Below are positions 6,512 through 12,031 of a stretch of DNA of 12,031 bases, one piece after another. Numbering within the stretch: position 1 is the first letter of the stretch; every line of letters begins with the position of its first letter. The notes beneath the pieces were generated by a model. That model ran no database searches, had not been told where the DNA came from, and worked only from the letters and a program-made list of their open reading frames with translations. The stretch comes from an uncultured Micrococcales bacterium (GTDB lineage: Bacteria; Actinomycetota; Actinomycetes; S36-B12; GCA-2699445), in the NCBI GenBank assembly GCA_903915555.1, contig CAIWTL010000321.1, positions 1 to 12,031 of the forward strand, written 5' to 3'. Both the position numbers and the translations under genes were made by a program.

Positions 6512-7341
6512 TCTCGTGGTTCGAAGCCGTCGTCCTGGGTCTCGTCCAAGGTCTGACGGAATTCCTGCCGATCTCCTCGAGCGCGCATCTGCTCATCGTG
6601 TCGCAGCTGTTCGGCTGGGAGGACCCCGGAGCTGCCTTCACCGCGGTGAGCCAGATCGGCACCGAGATGGCGGTCATCATCTACTTCCGCAAGGACATCT
6701 GGCGGATCATCACCACGTGGGTCCGGTCGCTCTACACCCCGACGCTGCGCTCCGACATCGACGCTCGTATGGGGTGGTACGTCATCATCGGCACCATCCC
6801 CATCGCAGTGCTGGGTCTGCTCTTCCAGGACCAGATCGAGACGGTCGCCCGCAATCTCTGGCTCGTGTCGTTCACCTTGATCTTCTTCGGGATCATCCTG
6901 GGGGTGGCCGACCGGGTCGGGCGCAAGACCCAGGAGCTCGCGGACCTCAACATCCGCGACGGCCTCCTCTACGGCATCGGTCAGGCGTTCGCGCTGATCC
7001 CCGGGGTGTCACGTTCCGGCGCCACCATCTCCATGGGTCTGTTCCTCGGCTACACGCGGGAGGCGGCGACCCGGTACGCGTTCCTCCTCGCCATCCCCGC
7101 CGTGATGGCATCGGGGCTGTACGAGACCACGAAGATCGGCCAGGGACCGGCTCCGGACTGGGGTCCGACGATCCTGGCGACGGTCATCGCGTTCATCGTC
7201 GGCTACCTCGTGATCTCGTGGCTCATCCGCTACATCTCCACCAACTCGTACATGCCGTTCGTGATCTACCGCATCGCCCTCGGCGTCCTCGTCATCATCC
7301 TGTGCTCGGCGGGCATCCTCGACCCGACACCGACGACCTGA
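6508..7341 (+). CDS. uppP: Undecaprenyl-diphosphatase (bacitracin-resistance type)
   Basis: A 277-residue polytopic membrane enzyme that removes one phosphate from undecaprenyl diphosphate, regenerating the lipid carrier for peptidoglycan and other wall polymers. Motif 1, QGLTEFLPISSSAH (14-27), carries Q14, E18 and H27; these align with E17, E21 and H30 of the E. coli enzyme, with Gln replacing the first Glu as is common in actinobacteria. Motif 2, PGVSRSGAT (165-173), contains the catalytic Arg (R169, equivalent to R174). Several hydrophobic helices follow, including residues near 235-275 at the C-terminus. Length is normal. There is only a weak ribosome-binding site; the ATG overlaps the upstream gene's stop by 4 bp (ATGA at 6508-6511), so translation is probably coupled to the LLM oxidoreductase. 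It ends 36 bp from the convergent lipoprotein gene. Confidence 0.97.
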   Translation: MISWFEAVVLGLVQGLTEFLPISSSAHLLIVSQLFGWEDPGAAFTAVSQIGTEMAVIIYFRKDIWRIITTWVRSLYTPTLRSDIDARMGWYVIIGTIPIAVLGLLFQDQIETVARNLWLVSFTLIFFGIILGVADRVGRKTQELADLNIRDGLLYGIGQAFALIPGVSRSGATISMGLFLGYTREAATRYAFLLAIPAVMASGLYETTKIGQGPAPDWGPTILATVIAFIVGYLVISWLIRYISTNSYMPFVIYRIALGVLVIILCSAGILDPTPTT

Positions 7342-7351
7342 CCTGACCGGT

Positions 7352-7376
7352 CTGAGGGGCCCGCCGCGGCCCCCAG
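7352..7376. terminator. GC-rich hairpin between convergent genes
   Basis: GGGGCC (7356-7361) pairs with GGCCCC (7368-7373) around a 6-nt loop, and CTG/CAG extends the stem past a single bulged A to 9 bp. It sits in the 36-bp gap between uppP and the lipoprotein gene, so it can form on both transcripts. There is no T run, so it may be a weak or factor-assisted terminator. Confidence 0.45.
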
Positions 7377-7377
7377 C

Positions 7378-7920
7378 TCAGTTCCTGCGGACCTCGACGT
7401 TCCGCCCCCGCGCGTCGGAGACCAGCGTTCCGGTGCCGCGGTCTCCCTGGACCGCGATGAAGATGCGCGGTCCCTGGCCCTCGATGCGGTCCACGCTGAT
7501 CACGCTGACCTGCTCCTGTTCGAAGTCGACCCCGGCGAGGGCCTTGCGCTCCAGTTCGGGGATGACGGACCAATCCACCGCGCCGAGACGGAAGGTGGTG
7601 CGGTCGAGGCGGTCGATGTCGTATTGGCTCACCGAGACGGGTTCGGTCTCCCACTGCCCTCCGTAGAAGCGGTAGTCGTCGAGGTTCTCGGGGCGCTTGG
7701 GGTCCCGCACCTCCGCGCTGAAGCCGTATTCCGTCATCGAGACACGCCGCACCGTGACGTCCTCACCGATCTCCTGGCGCAACAACACCGGGACCTGCTC
7801 GGGATCCTGCAGGGGGTCGAAGACGGGGGTCGGGACGGTCGGGGTCATCCCCGTCCCCGAGCAGGCGCCGAGCACGAGAACTGCCAGCGCGCCCGCGACG
7901 CCAGACCACCAGCGGCTCAC
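7378..7920 (-). CDS. Putative lipoprotein of unknown function, coupled to corA
   Basis: A 180-residue protein starting at GTG 7920. The start is chosen because it gives a textbook lipoprotein signal: MSRWW, a hydrophobic stretch (about 6-18), then lipobox LGAC with the lipidated Cys at residue 20. The mature part begins with a short Thr/Pro-rich linker (TPTVPTPVFDP), followed by a mixed alpha/beta domain rich in charged residues and without transmembrane segments, Cys or recognisable catalytic motifs. I do not recognise the family. The GTG overlaps the corA stop codon by 4 bp (GTGA, 7917-7920), so the two are almost certainly co-transcribed and translationally coupled, and the protein would sit on the outer face of the membrane where CorA is embedded. 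This could mean an accessory role, but nothing in the sequence demonstrates it. The frame stays open far upstream into corA, but that part is a shadow. Confidence 0.8.
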   Translation of the reverse strand: MSRWWSGVAGALAVLVLGACSGTGMTPTVPTPVFDPLQDPEQVPVLLRQEIGEDVTVRRVSMTEYGFSAEVRDPKRPENLDDYRFYGGQWETEPVSVSQYDIDRLDRTTFRLGAVDWSVIPELERKALAGVDFEQEQVSVISVDRIEGQGPRIFIAVQGDRGTGTLVSDARGRNVEVRRN

Positions 7921-8936
7921 AGCCAACCGCTCTTCTTGAACTGCCGGTAGAGGATGACGCAGATCGTGCCCATGATCAGCAGCACCATGGGGTACCCGAA
8001 GGTCCAATGGAGCTCGGGCATGTCGTCGAAGTTCATGCCATAGATCCCGGCGATCGCGGTCGGCACCGCGATGATGGCCGCCCACGCGGAGATCTTGCGC
8101 ATGTCCTTGTTCTGCCTCAGGTCCTGTTGCGATGTGGCAGCCATGAGCATGGTCATCAGCAGCTGATCGTGGGACTCGACCATGTCCGCCGCACGGAGCA
8201 CGTGATCGCCCACGTCCCGGAAGTACGGCTTCAGACCCTCGGGCACCCCGGCGTCCTCTTCAGCGACGAGGAGTCGCGCCTGATGGATCAGCGGGGACAG
8301 GGCGCGTTTGACCTCGAGGTTCTCGCGCTTGAGGTTGTAGACCTGACCCGCATTGTCGGAGTCCGACATCTGGAAGACCTTGTCCTCGAGATCCACGAGA
8401 TCGTCGGACAGGTGCTGGACGATGTCGAGATACCCGTCGGCCACCGTGTCGACGATCGCGTAGAGGACCGACAGCGGTCCGTACTTCGTCAGTTCGACGG
8501 AGTCGGCGACCCTGCGGCGGGATGACCCTGGCGCGGCATCACCCGATCGGATCGAGACGATATAGCCGGGCCCCACGAACACCGCCATCTGGCCGGTCTC
8601 GACAGCCGACGACTCCTCCTCGTAGCGCAACTCCTTGAGGACCACGAACACCCTGTCCTGGGAAACCTCGATCTTGGGACGCTGTCGTGGGTTCACGGCG
8701 TCGTCGGTCTGGAGCTCCGGCAGGTCGAAGACCTCGTGGAGGAGCTCCATCTCGCGGCGCGTCCCGTTGGTGATCTTGATCCAGAGGAAGGTGCTCGGGT
8801 CCGAATCGCCGGCGGTCTCGTGGGCCGCGGTCGCGAGCGCGTCCTTGACGACCCAGGGGGGTGTGTCCGGCGAACAGATCGCCGCGTCGACGTCGACATC
8901 CTTGCCGGCCTCGAAGCGGAACACGTCGGTGATCAC
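7917..8936 (-). CDS. corA: CorA-family magnesium/cobalt transport protein
   Basis: A 339-residue divalent-cation channel subunit, expected to form membrane pentamers passing Mg2+ (also Co2+ or Ni2+). The signature YGMN is at 299-302, followed by the periplasmic loop FDDMPEL. It is flanked by the two C-terminal helices, TM1 about 282-300 and TM2 about 313-330, and a basic tail RQFKKSGWL. The N-terminal two thirds are the acidic, helical cytoplasmic domain that senses Mg2+; the long stalk helix includes the run around KRENLEVKRALSPLIHQARLLV. The frame is open upstream to 9698, but that region overlaps the divergent phosphatase gene. GTG 8936 gives a usual-looking N-terminus (ITDVFRFEAG) and normal family length; ATG 8996 is the alternative. 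There is no Shine-Dalgarno sequence, but a CACAAT 6 nt upstream suggests a leaderless mRNA. The downstream lipoprotein gene overlaps its stop. Confidence 0.93.
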   Translation of the reverse strand: MITDVFRFEAGKDVDVDAAICSPDTPPWVVKDALATAAHETAGDSDPSTFLWIKITNGTRREMELLHEVFDLPELQTDDAVNPRQRPKIEVSQDRVFVVLKELRYEEESSAVETGQMAVFVGPGYIVSIRSGDAAPGSSRRRVADSVELTKYGPLSVLYAIVDTVADGYLDIVQHLSDDLVDLEDKVFQMSDSDNAGQVYNLKRENLEVKRALSPLIHQARLLVAEEDAGVPEGLKPYFRDVGDHVLRAADMVESHDQLLMTMLMAATSQQDLRQNKDMRKISAWAAIIAVPTAIAGIYGMNFDDMPELHWTFGYPMVLLIMGTICVILYRQFKKSGWL

Positions 8937-8942
8937 GACTGC

Positions 8943-8948
8943 ATTGTG
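8943..8948 (-). promoter_or_regulatory. Possible -10 element for leaderless corA
   Basis: On the minus strand CACAAT (conserved A2 and T6 of TANNNT, first base not matching) ends 6 nt before the corA GTG. It lies in the 33-bp gap shared with the divergent phosphatase gene. No -35 box is evident. Confidence 0.35.
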
Positions 8949-8957
8949 ACGAAGCAA

Positions 8958-8963
8958 TACGCT
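8958..8963 (+). promoter_or_regulatory. Probable -10 element for the leaderless phosphatase gene
   Basis: TACGCT matches TANNNT and is followed by 6 nt (GTTCGC) and then GTG at 8970, placing transcription initiation on the start codon. No Shine-Dalgarno sequence is present. It faces the corA element 9 bp away, so the two polymerase footprints would overlap. Confidence 0.5.
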
Positions 8964-8969
8964 GTTCGC

Positions 8970-9653
8970 GTGACAACCGTCCTCTTGCTGCGTCATGGCC
9001 GCACCACGGCCAACGCGGACGGTGTGCTGGCCGGTTGGACGCCGGGCGTCGAACTGGACACCACCGGTCGGGAGCAGGCTCAGGCCGTCGCCGACAGGCT
9101 GGCCGAGGTGAGGTTCTCGGCGGTCGTCTCCAGTCCCTTGGAGCGTTGCCGTCAGACGGCGGAGATCGTCGCGGGCCGCCGCCGGACCGACATGCCCGTT
9201 CACAGTGAGGTGGATCTGGCCGAGGCCCGCTACGGCGACTGGACGGGTCAGACGCTCGACGTCCTCGCCAAGGACCCCCTGTGGGAGGCGGTCCAGCACC
9301 ACCCCAGCGGCGTGACGTTCCCCGGGGGTGAGTCGATGGCCGTCGTGCAGTCGCGTGCCGTTGCCGCCATCCGTCGGTGGAACCGGCGGCTGGGGGAGGG
9401 CTCGACCTATGTCGTCGTCAGCCACGGCGACGTCATCAAGGCGATCGTGGCCGATGCCCTGGGTATGCACCTGGATCTCTTCCAGCGCATCCAGGTCGAC
9501 CCCTGCTCGGTGTCTGTGGTCCGCTATGCCCCGGCGCGGACGTTCGTGGCGCGCCTCAACGACGTCGGCGGGGACCTGTCGGTGTTCTCGCCGGACCGCC
9601 GCAGGCCGCGGCCGTCCTCCGACGGTGTCGTGGGCGGCGAGACCGGCACCTGA
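8970..9653 (+). CDS. Histidine phosphatase superfamily protein, MSMEG_4193-type putative phosphomutase
   Basis: A 227-residue cytosolic protein of the phosphoglycerate-mutase-like fold. The phospho-acceptor motif LLRHGRT is at 6-12 with the nucleophile H9; the second His is in VSHGD (H152). In between lie the usual EARYGDWTGQTL segment and a PGGESM stretch that supplies acid and substrate contacts. The enzyme would form a phosphohistidine and act as a phosphatase or phosphomutase; the substrate is unknown. The start GTG 8970 gives VTTVLLLRHGR, the normal N-terminus; an in-frame GTG at 8946 would add 8 residues but overlies the promoter region. The C-terminal tail (after about 190) is Arg/Pro/Gly-rich and probably disordered. 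It is the first of three same-strand genes, with the DUF3090 and SCO1664-type proteins, which co-occur across Actinobacteria; a kinase-like partner in the trio supports a phosphotransfer role. Family strong, function open. Confidence 0.9.
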   Translation: MTTVLLLRHGRTTANADGVLAGWTPGVELDTTGREQAQAVADRLAEVRFSAVVSSPLERCRQTAEIVAGRRRTDMPVHSEVDLAEARYGDWTGQTLDVLAKDPLWEAVQHHPSGVTFPGGESMAVVQSRAVAAIRRWNRRLGEGSTYVVVSHGDVIKAIVADALGMHLDLFQRIQVDPCSVSVVRYAPARTFVARLNDVGGDLSVFSPDRRRPRPSSDGVVGGETGT

Positions 9654-9683
9654 TCTCGTCGTCCGGGCCGCAGCCGACGGCGG

Positions 9684-9689
9684 TACGCT
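9684..9689 (+). promoter_or_regulatory. Probable -10 element for the leaderless DUF3090 gene
   Basis: TACGCT, identical to the hexamer before the phosphatase gene, is followed by 7 nt and then ATG 9697. No Shine-Dalgarno sequence precedes the ATG. This suggests that the DUF3090 gene has its own internal promoter inside the trio. Confidence 0.5.
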
Positions 9690-9696
9690 TCCCTGC

Positions 9697-10221
9697 ATGC
9701 GGCAGGTCTACGTGCACGAAGAGCCGGACCGGTGCGTCATCGGGACGGTCGGTGCCCCCGGCCAGCGGACCTTCTTCCTCCAGGTCCGCAGCGGCTCCCG
9801 GGTCAACGCCGTCGTCCTCGAGAAGGAACAGGCGTCCCTGCTGGCCGACCGCCTGCTCGCACTGCTCGCCGACGTGGAGGCGCCTCCCGGACAGTCCCCG
9901 CGCGACGACGCGCCCCTCGACACCCCGATCGAGGAGGATTTCCGGGCCAGTTCACTGGGACTGGGGTGGAACAGCCAGACCGACCGCGTCATCATCGAGG
10001 CCCACGCGGACACCGAGGCGGAAGTGGACGTCCCCGACCTCGAGGACGACTCCGAGGGCCCCGACACGCTCCGCATCCGAATGAGCGCCGCCGACGCCCG
10101 CGCCTTCGCCGCCCGGGCGCAGGCCGTGGTCTCCGCAGGACGACCGCCGTGCCCGTTCTGCGAACTGCCGCTGGACCCGTCCGGCCACATCTGTCCGCGG
10201 GCGAACGGCTACCGGCGCTGA
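9697..10221 (+). CDS. DUF3090-family protein with C-terminal zinc ribbon
   Basis: A 174-residue protein of a family found, as far as I know, almost only in Actinobacteria and still uncharacterised. It begins MRQVYVHEEPDRCVIGTVG. A predicted beta-rich N-terminal domain includes the segment GQRTFFLQVRSGS, and an acidic stretch (about 105-122) leads to a helix. The C-terminal end reads CPFCELPLDPSGHICPRANGY, where C152, C155, H164 and C166 make a plausible single zinc site. No signal peptide or membrane helix is seen, so it is cytosolic. ATG 9697 lacks a Shine-Dalgarno sequence but has a well-placed TACGCT. The stop (10219-10221) is only 2 bp before the GTG of the kinase-like gene, implying coupled expression. 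It is the middle member of the phosphatase/DUF3090/kinase-like trio. The reading frame extends left to 9328, but that part overlaps the phosphatase and is a shadow. Any enzymatic role is unknown; an adaptor or regulator of the other two is only a guess. Confidence 0.9.
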   Translation: MRQVYVHEEPDRCVIGTVGAPGQRTFFLQVRSGSRVNAVVLEKEQASLLADRLLALLADVEAPPGQSPRDDAPLDTPIEEDFRASSLGLGWNSQTDRVIIEAHADTEAEVDVPDLEDDSEGPDTLRIRMSAADARAFAARAQAVVSAGRPPCPFCELPLDPSGHICPRANGYRR

Positions 10222-10223
10222 CC

Positions 10224-10946
10224 GTGGCCGAGTGGCGCATCCTCGGTCAGCTGACCGACGCCTCCAACGTGACCCTGCTCGTCGAGAGCGGGGGAAGGCG
10301 TCACGTCTACAAGCCGGTACGGGGCGAACGTCGACTGTGGGACTTCCCCGACGGCACACTCGCGCGCCGTGAGGTCGCCGCGTACGAGGTGTCCCGGCGG
10401 CTCGGCTGGCAGGTCATCCCGCCCACGCGGTGGGTCGACGACGCCCCCATGGGCCCCGGCAGCATCCAGGAATGGGTCGAGCACTCCGGCGACGCCGTGG
10501 CGGTGTTCCCCGCCGGGCGGGTGCCCGGGGACTGGCTACCCGTGCTCGAGGCCGTCGACGGCAACGACACCCCCCTCGTCGTCGCACACGCCGACACCCC
10601 CGCGCTGCGACGACTGGCGCTCTTCGACCTCGTCGTCAACAACACCGACCGGAAGGGCGGCCATGTGCTGTCCCCGCGGGCCGGTGCGGTAGCGGGGATC
10701 GACAACGGCCTGTGTTTCCACGCCGAACCCAAGGTCCGCACGGTGCTGTGGGGCTTCGCCGGTCAACCGGTGGCGGACGACCTGCTGTCGGATCTGCGGA
10801 TGGCTCGCGACGACCTCCCTGACCTGTTGTCGGGACTCGACGACGACGAGAAGTCGGCCCTCGTGGAGCGCATCGACGAGATCGTGCTCAGCAAGACCTT
10901 CCCGCATCCCGCGGGCGGTCCCGTCATCCCGTGGCCACCCATCTGA
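10224..10946 (+). CDS. SCO1664-family protein, phosphoinositide-3/4-kinase-like
   Basis: A 240-residue cytosolic protein resembling the catalytic core of phosphatidylinositol 3-/4-kinases and HipA-like kinases. The N-lobe has a nucleotide-binding Lys in VYKPVRGERRLWDFPDG (about 31-47). The C-lobe has a catalytic loop VVNNTDRKGGH (137-147, D142 and nearby Asn) and a metal-binding GIDNGLCFH (D160). A conserved VRTVLWGFAG and a C-terminal proline-rich IPWPP complete the family pattern. GTG 10224 is the only reasonable start: the DUF3090 stop is 2 bp upstream, and the earlier part of the open frame (from 9732) overlaps that gene. There is no Shine-Dalgarno sequence, so reinitiation after DUF3090 translation is likely. 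Whether it phosphorylates an inositol compound, a protein or something else is unknown. Its place between a phosphatase-like gene and mshC makes inositol chemistry worth considering, but this is inference. Confidence 0.9.
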   Translation: MAEWRILGQLTDASNVTLLVESGGRRHVYKPVRGERRLWDFPDGTLARREVAAYEVSRRLGWQVIPPTRWVDDAPMGPGSIQEWVEHSGDAVAVFPAGRVPGDWLPVLEAVDGNDTPLVVAHADTPALRRLALFDLVVNNTDRKGGHVLSPRAGAVAGIDNGLCFHAEPKVRTVLWGFAGQPVADDLLSDLRMARDDLPDLLSGLDDDEKSALVERIDEIVLSKTFPHPAGGPVIPWPPI

Positions 10947-10971
10947 CGCGGGAACTGCGTACTCGGGGCAC

Positions 10972-10977
10972 TAGGTT
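10972..10977 (+). promoter_or_regulatory. Probable -10 element for leaderless mshC
   Basis: TAGGTT matches TANNNT and is followed by 6 nt (GTGCCC) and then ATG 10984. There is no Shine-Dalgarno sequence in the 37-bp gap after the kinase-like gene, so a leaderless mRNA starting at the ATG is likely. No clear -35 box is seen. Confidence 0.5.
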
Positions 10978-10983
10978 GTGCCC

Positions 10984-12031
10984 ATGCAATCCTGGCCGCT
11001 GCCGACTGTCCCGGAGATCCCCGGCTCGCCGCCACCCCTACGGCTGTGGGACACCGCGACGCGCGAACTGCGACCCACGTCCCCCGGCGAGACGGCCGGG
11101 ATGTACGTCTGCGGGATCACCCCCTACGACGCCACCCACATGGGACATGCGGCGACCTACGTCGCCTTCGACCTCGTGAACCGGGTGTGGCGGGATGGCG
11201 GGCACCGGGTCCATTACGTCCAGAACGTCACGGATGTCGACGACCCACTCCTCGAACGTGCGGTCGAGACCGGACAGGACTGGCGGGCCCTCGCCGACGA
11301 CGAGACGGAGGCCTTCCGGTCGGACATGACGGCACTGCGGGTGCTGGCGCCCGACGACTACATCGGTGCGGTCGAGTCGATCCCGGCCATCGTCGAGAGC
11401 ATCAGGGAACTGCGGGACGAAGGCGCGGCGTACGACCTGGCGGGCGACCTCTACTTCCCCGTCGGGTCGGACCCGTCCTTCGGATCGGTGGCCGGCCTGG
11501 ATCGCACCGAGATGACGGAACTGTCCCGTGAGCGGGGCGGCGATCCCGACCGTCCGGGGAAGCGGGATCCGCTGGACCCCCTGCTGTGGCAGGCCGCGCG
11601 TCCGGGGGAGCCGTCCTGGCACACCGAACTGGGTGACGGTCGGCCGGGGTGGCACATCGAGTGCACCGCCATCGCCGAGGAGTACCTCGGGCTTCCGTTC
11701 GACGTGCAGGGGGGAGGTTCGGATCTCGCCTTCCCGCATCACGAGATGTGCGCGTCGATCGGCCGGGTCAATGCGGGTGACCCCCTGTTCGCGCGTCACT
11801 ACGTCCACGCGGGCATGGTCGGGTACGAGGGGCACAAGATGAGCAAGTCGCGGGGGAACCTCGTCCTCGTCCGGGACCTGCGGGCCGAGGGGGTGGATCC
11901 GATGGCGATCCGGCTGGCCCTACTCGCGCACCACTACCGGGAGGACTGGGAGTGGACGGCCGAGGACCTCGAACGTGCCACGGAGCGGTTGGCCGTGTGG
12001 CGAGCGGCGGCCGGCGCCCCCGCCGCGCTGC
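10984..12031 (+). CDS. mshC: L-cysteine:1D-myo-inositol 2-amino-2-deoxy-alpha-D-glucopyranoside ligase (3' end beyond window)
   Basis: The frame stays open from ATG 10984 to the window end (349 codons); the full enzyme is usually a little over 400 residues. It is a cysteinyl-tRNA-synthetase-like ligase that activates Cys as Cys-AMP and joins it to GlcN-Ins, the penultimate step of mycothiol synthesis. Visible landmarks are the zinc ligand C43 in MYVCGITPYDATHMGHA, which also holds the HIGH-type motif (H52, H55); C227 in WHIECTAIA; FPHHE (250-254), supplying a His ligand; and the KMSKS loop (285-289). MshC rather than CysRS is indicated by ITPYDATHMGHAATYV, by the N-terminal MQSWPLPTVPEIPG and by the absence of the tRNA-binding features of CysRS so far as seen. 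An unusual Cys (C256) follows the HHE motif at the position of the fourth zinc ligand Glu of CysRS. The start is supported by the mycothiol-type N-terminus and a TAGGTT 6 nt upstream. Confidence 0.95.
   Translation, partial: MQSWPLPTVPEIPGSPPPLRLWDTATRELRPTSPGETAGMYVCGITPYDATHMGHAATYVAFDLVNRVWRDGGHRVHYVQNVTDVDDPLLERAVETGQDWRALADDETEAFRSDMTALRVLAPDDYIGAVESIPAIVESIRELRDEGAAYDLAGDLYFPVGSDPSFGSVAGLDRTEMTELSRERGGDPDRPGKRDPLDPLLWQAARPGEPSWHTELGDGRPGWHIECTAIAEEYLGLPFDVQGGGSDLAFPHHEMCASIGRVNAGDPLFARHYVHAGMVGYEGHKMSKSRGNLVLVRDLRAEGVDPMAIRLALLAHHYREDWEWTAEDLERATERLAVWRAAAGAPAAL

Noticed and set aside
9328..9696. N-terminal extension of the DUF3090 frame
   Set aside because: This part overlaps the phosphatase C-terminal half in another frame, and the family N-terminus begins at ATG 9697.
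8937..9698. Long minus-strand open frame continuous with corA
   Set aside because: It is the complement of the histidine phosphatase gene, which has clear family motifs. The extension shows no CorA similarity and would make the protein far longer than the family.

Overview
This window looks like chromosomal DNA from a high-GC Gram-positive actinobacterium. The evidence is strong G+C bias at third codon positions, frequent GTG starts, a probable F420-dependent luciferase-like oxidoreductase, and mshC, a gene of mycothiol synthesis, a thiol confined to Actinobacteria. I cannot name the genus from sequence alone. Coding density is high. The longest gene-free stretch is under 200 bp, and I see no insertion sequence, integrase, CRISPR array or prophage.

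Layout. 1-1985 (+) is the C-terminal part of a TM0106-type RecB-like nuclease/helicase whose start lies upstream. 2155-2240 (-) is tRNA-Leu(GAG), followed on its own strand by a strong intrinsic terminator (2112-2146). 2417-3742 (+) is an M20 metallopeptidase-like hydrolase, and 3829-4305 (+) is a small four-helix membrane protein. An aldo/keto reductase (4342-5328, -) lies divergent from a two-gene unit: an F420-type LLM oxidoreductase (5465-6511, +) and uppP (6508-7341, +), which overlap by an ATGA. Convergent to these is a minus-strand pair, corA (7917-8936) and an unrecognised lipoprotein (7378-7920), joined by a GTGA overlap. Divergent from corA, with only 33 bp between the starts, is the actinobacterial trio of a histidine phosphatase/phosphomutase (8970-9653), a zinc-ribbon DUF3090 protein (9697-10221) and a SCO1664-type phosphoinositide-kinase-like protein (10224-10946). 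The window ends inside mshC (10984 onward).

How the parts may work together. uppP recycles the lipid carrier for cell-wall synthesis. CorA moves Mg2+ or related cations, and the overlapping lipoprotein may assist it or simply share its mRNA. mshC makes the penultimate mycothiol intermediate. The trio before mshC is widely conserved in Actinobacteria but, to my knowledge, has no assigned biochemical role. It pairs a kinase-like protein with a phosphatase-like protein and a zinc protein, and it is the best candidate here for an undescribed system.

Regulation. Several genes lack a Shine-Dalgarno sequence and instead carry a TANNNT-like -10 hexamer 6-7 nt before the start codon (AKR, phosphatase, DUF3090, mshC, and more weakly corA). 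This is the expected signature of leaderless transcripts. The small membrane protein and the LLM oxidoreductase instead have clear ribosome-binding sites, each with a hairpin just upstream.
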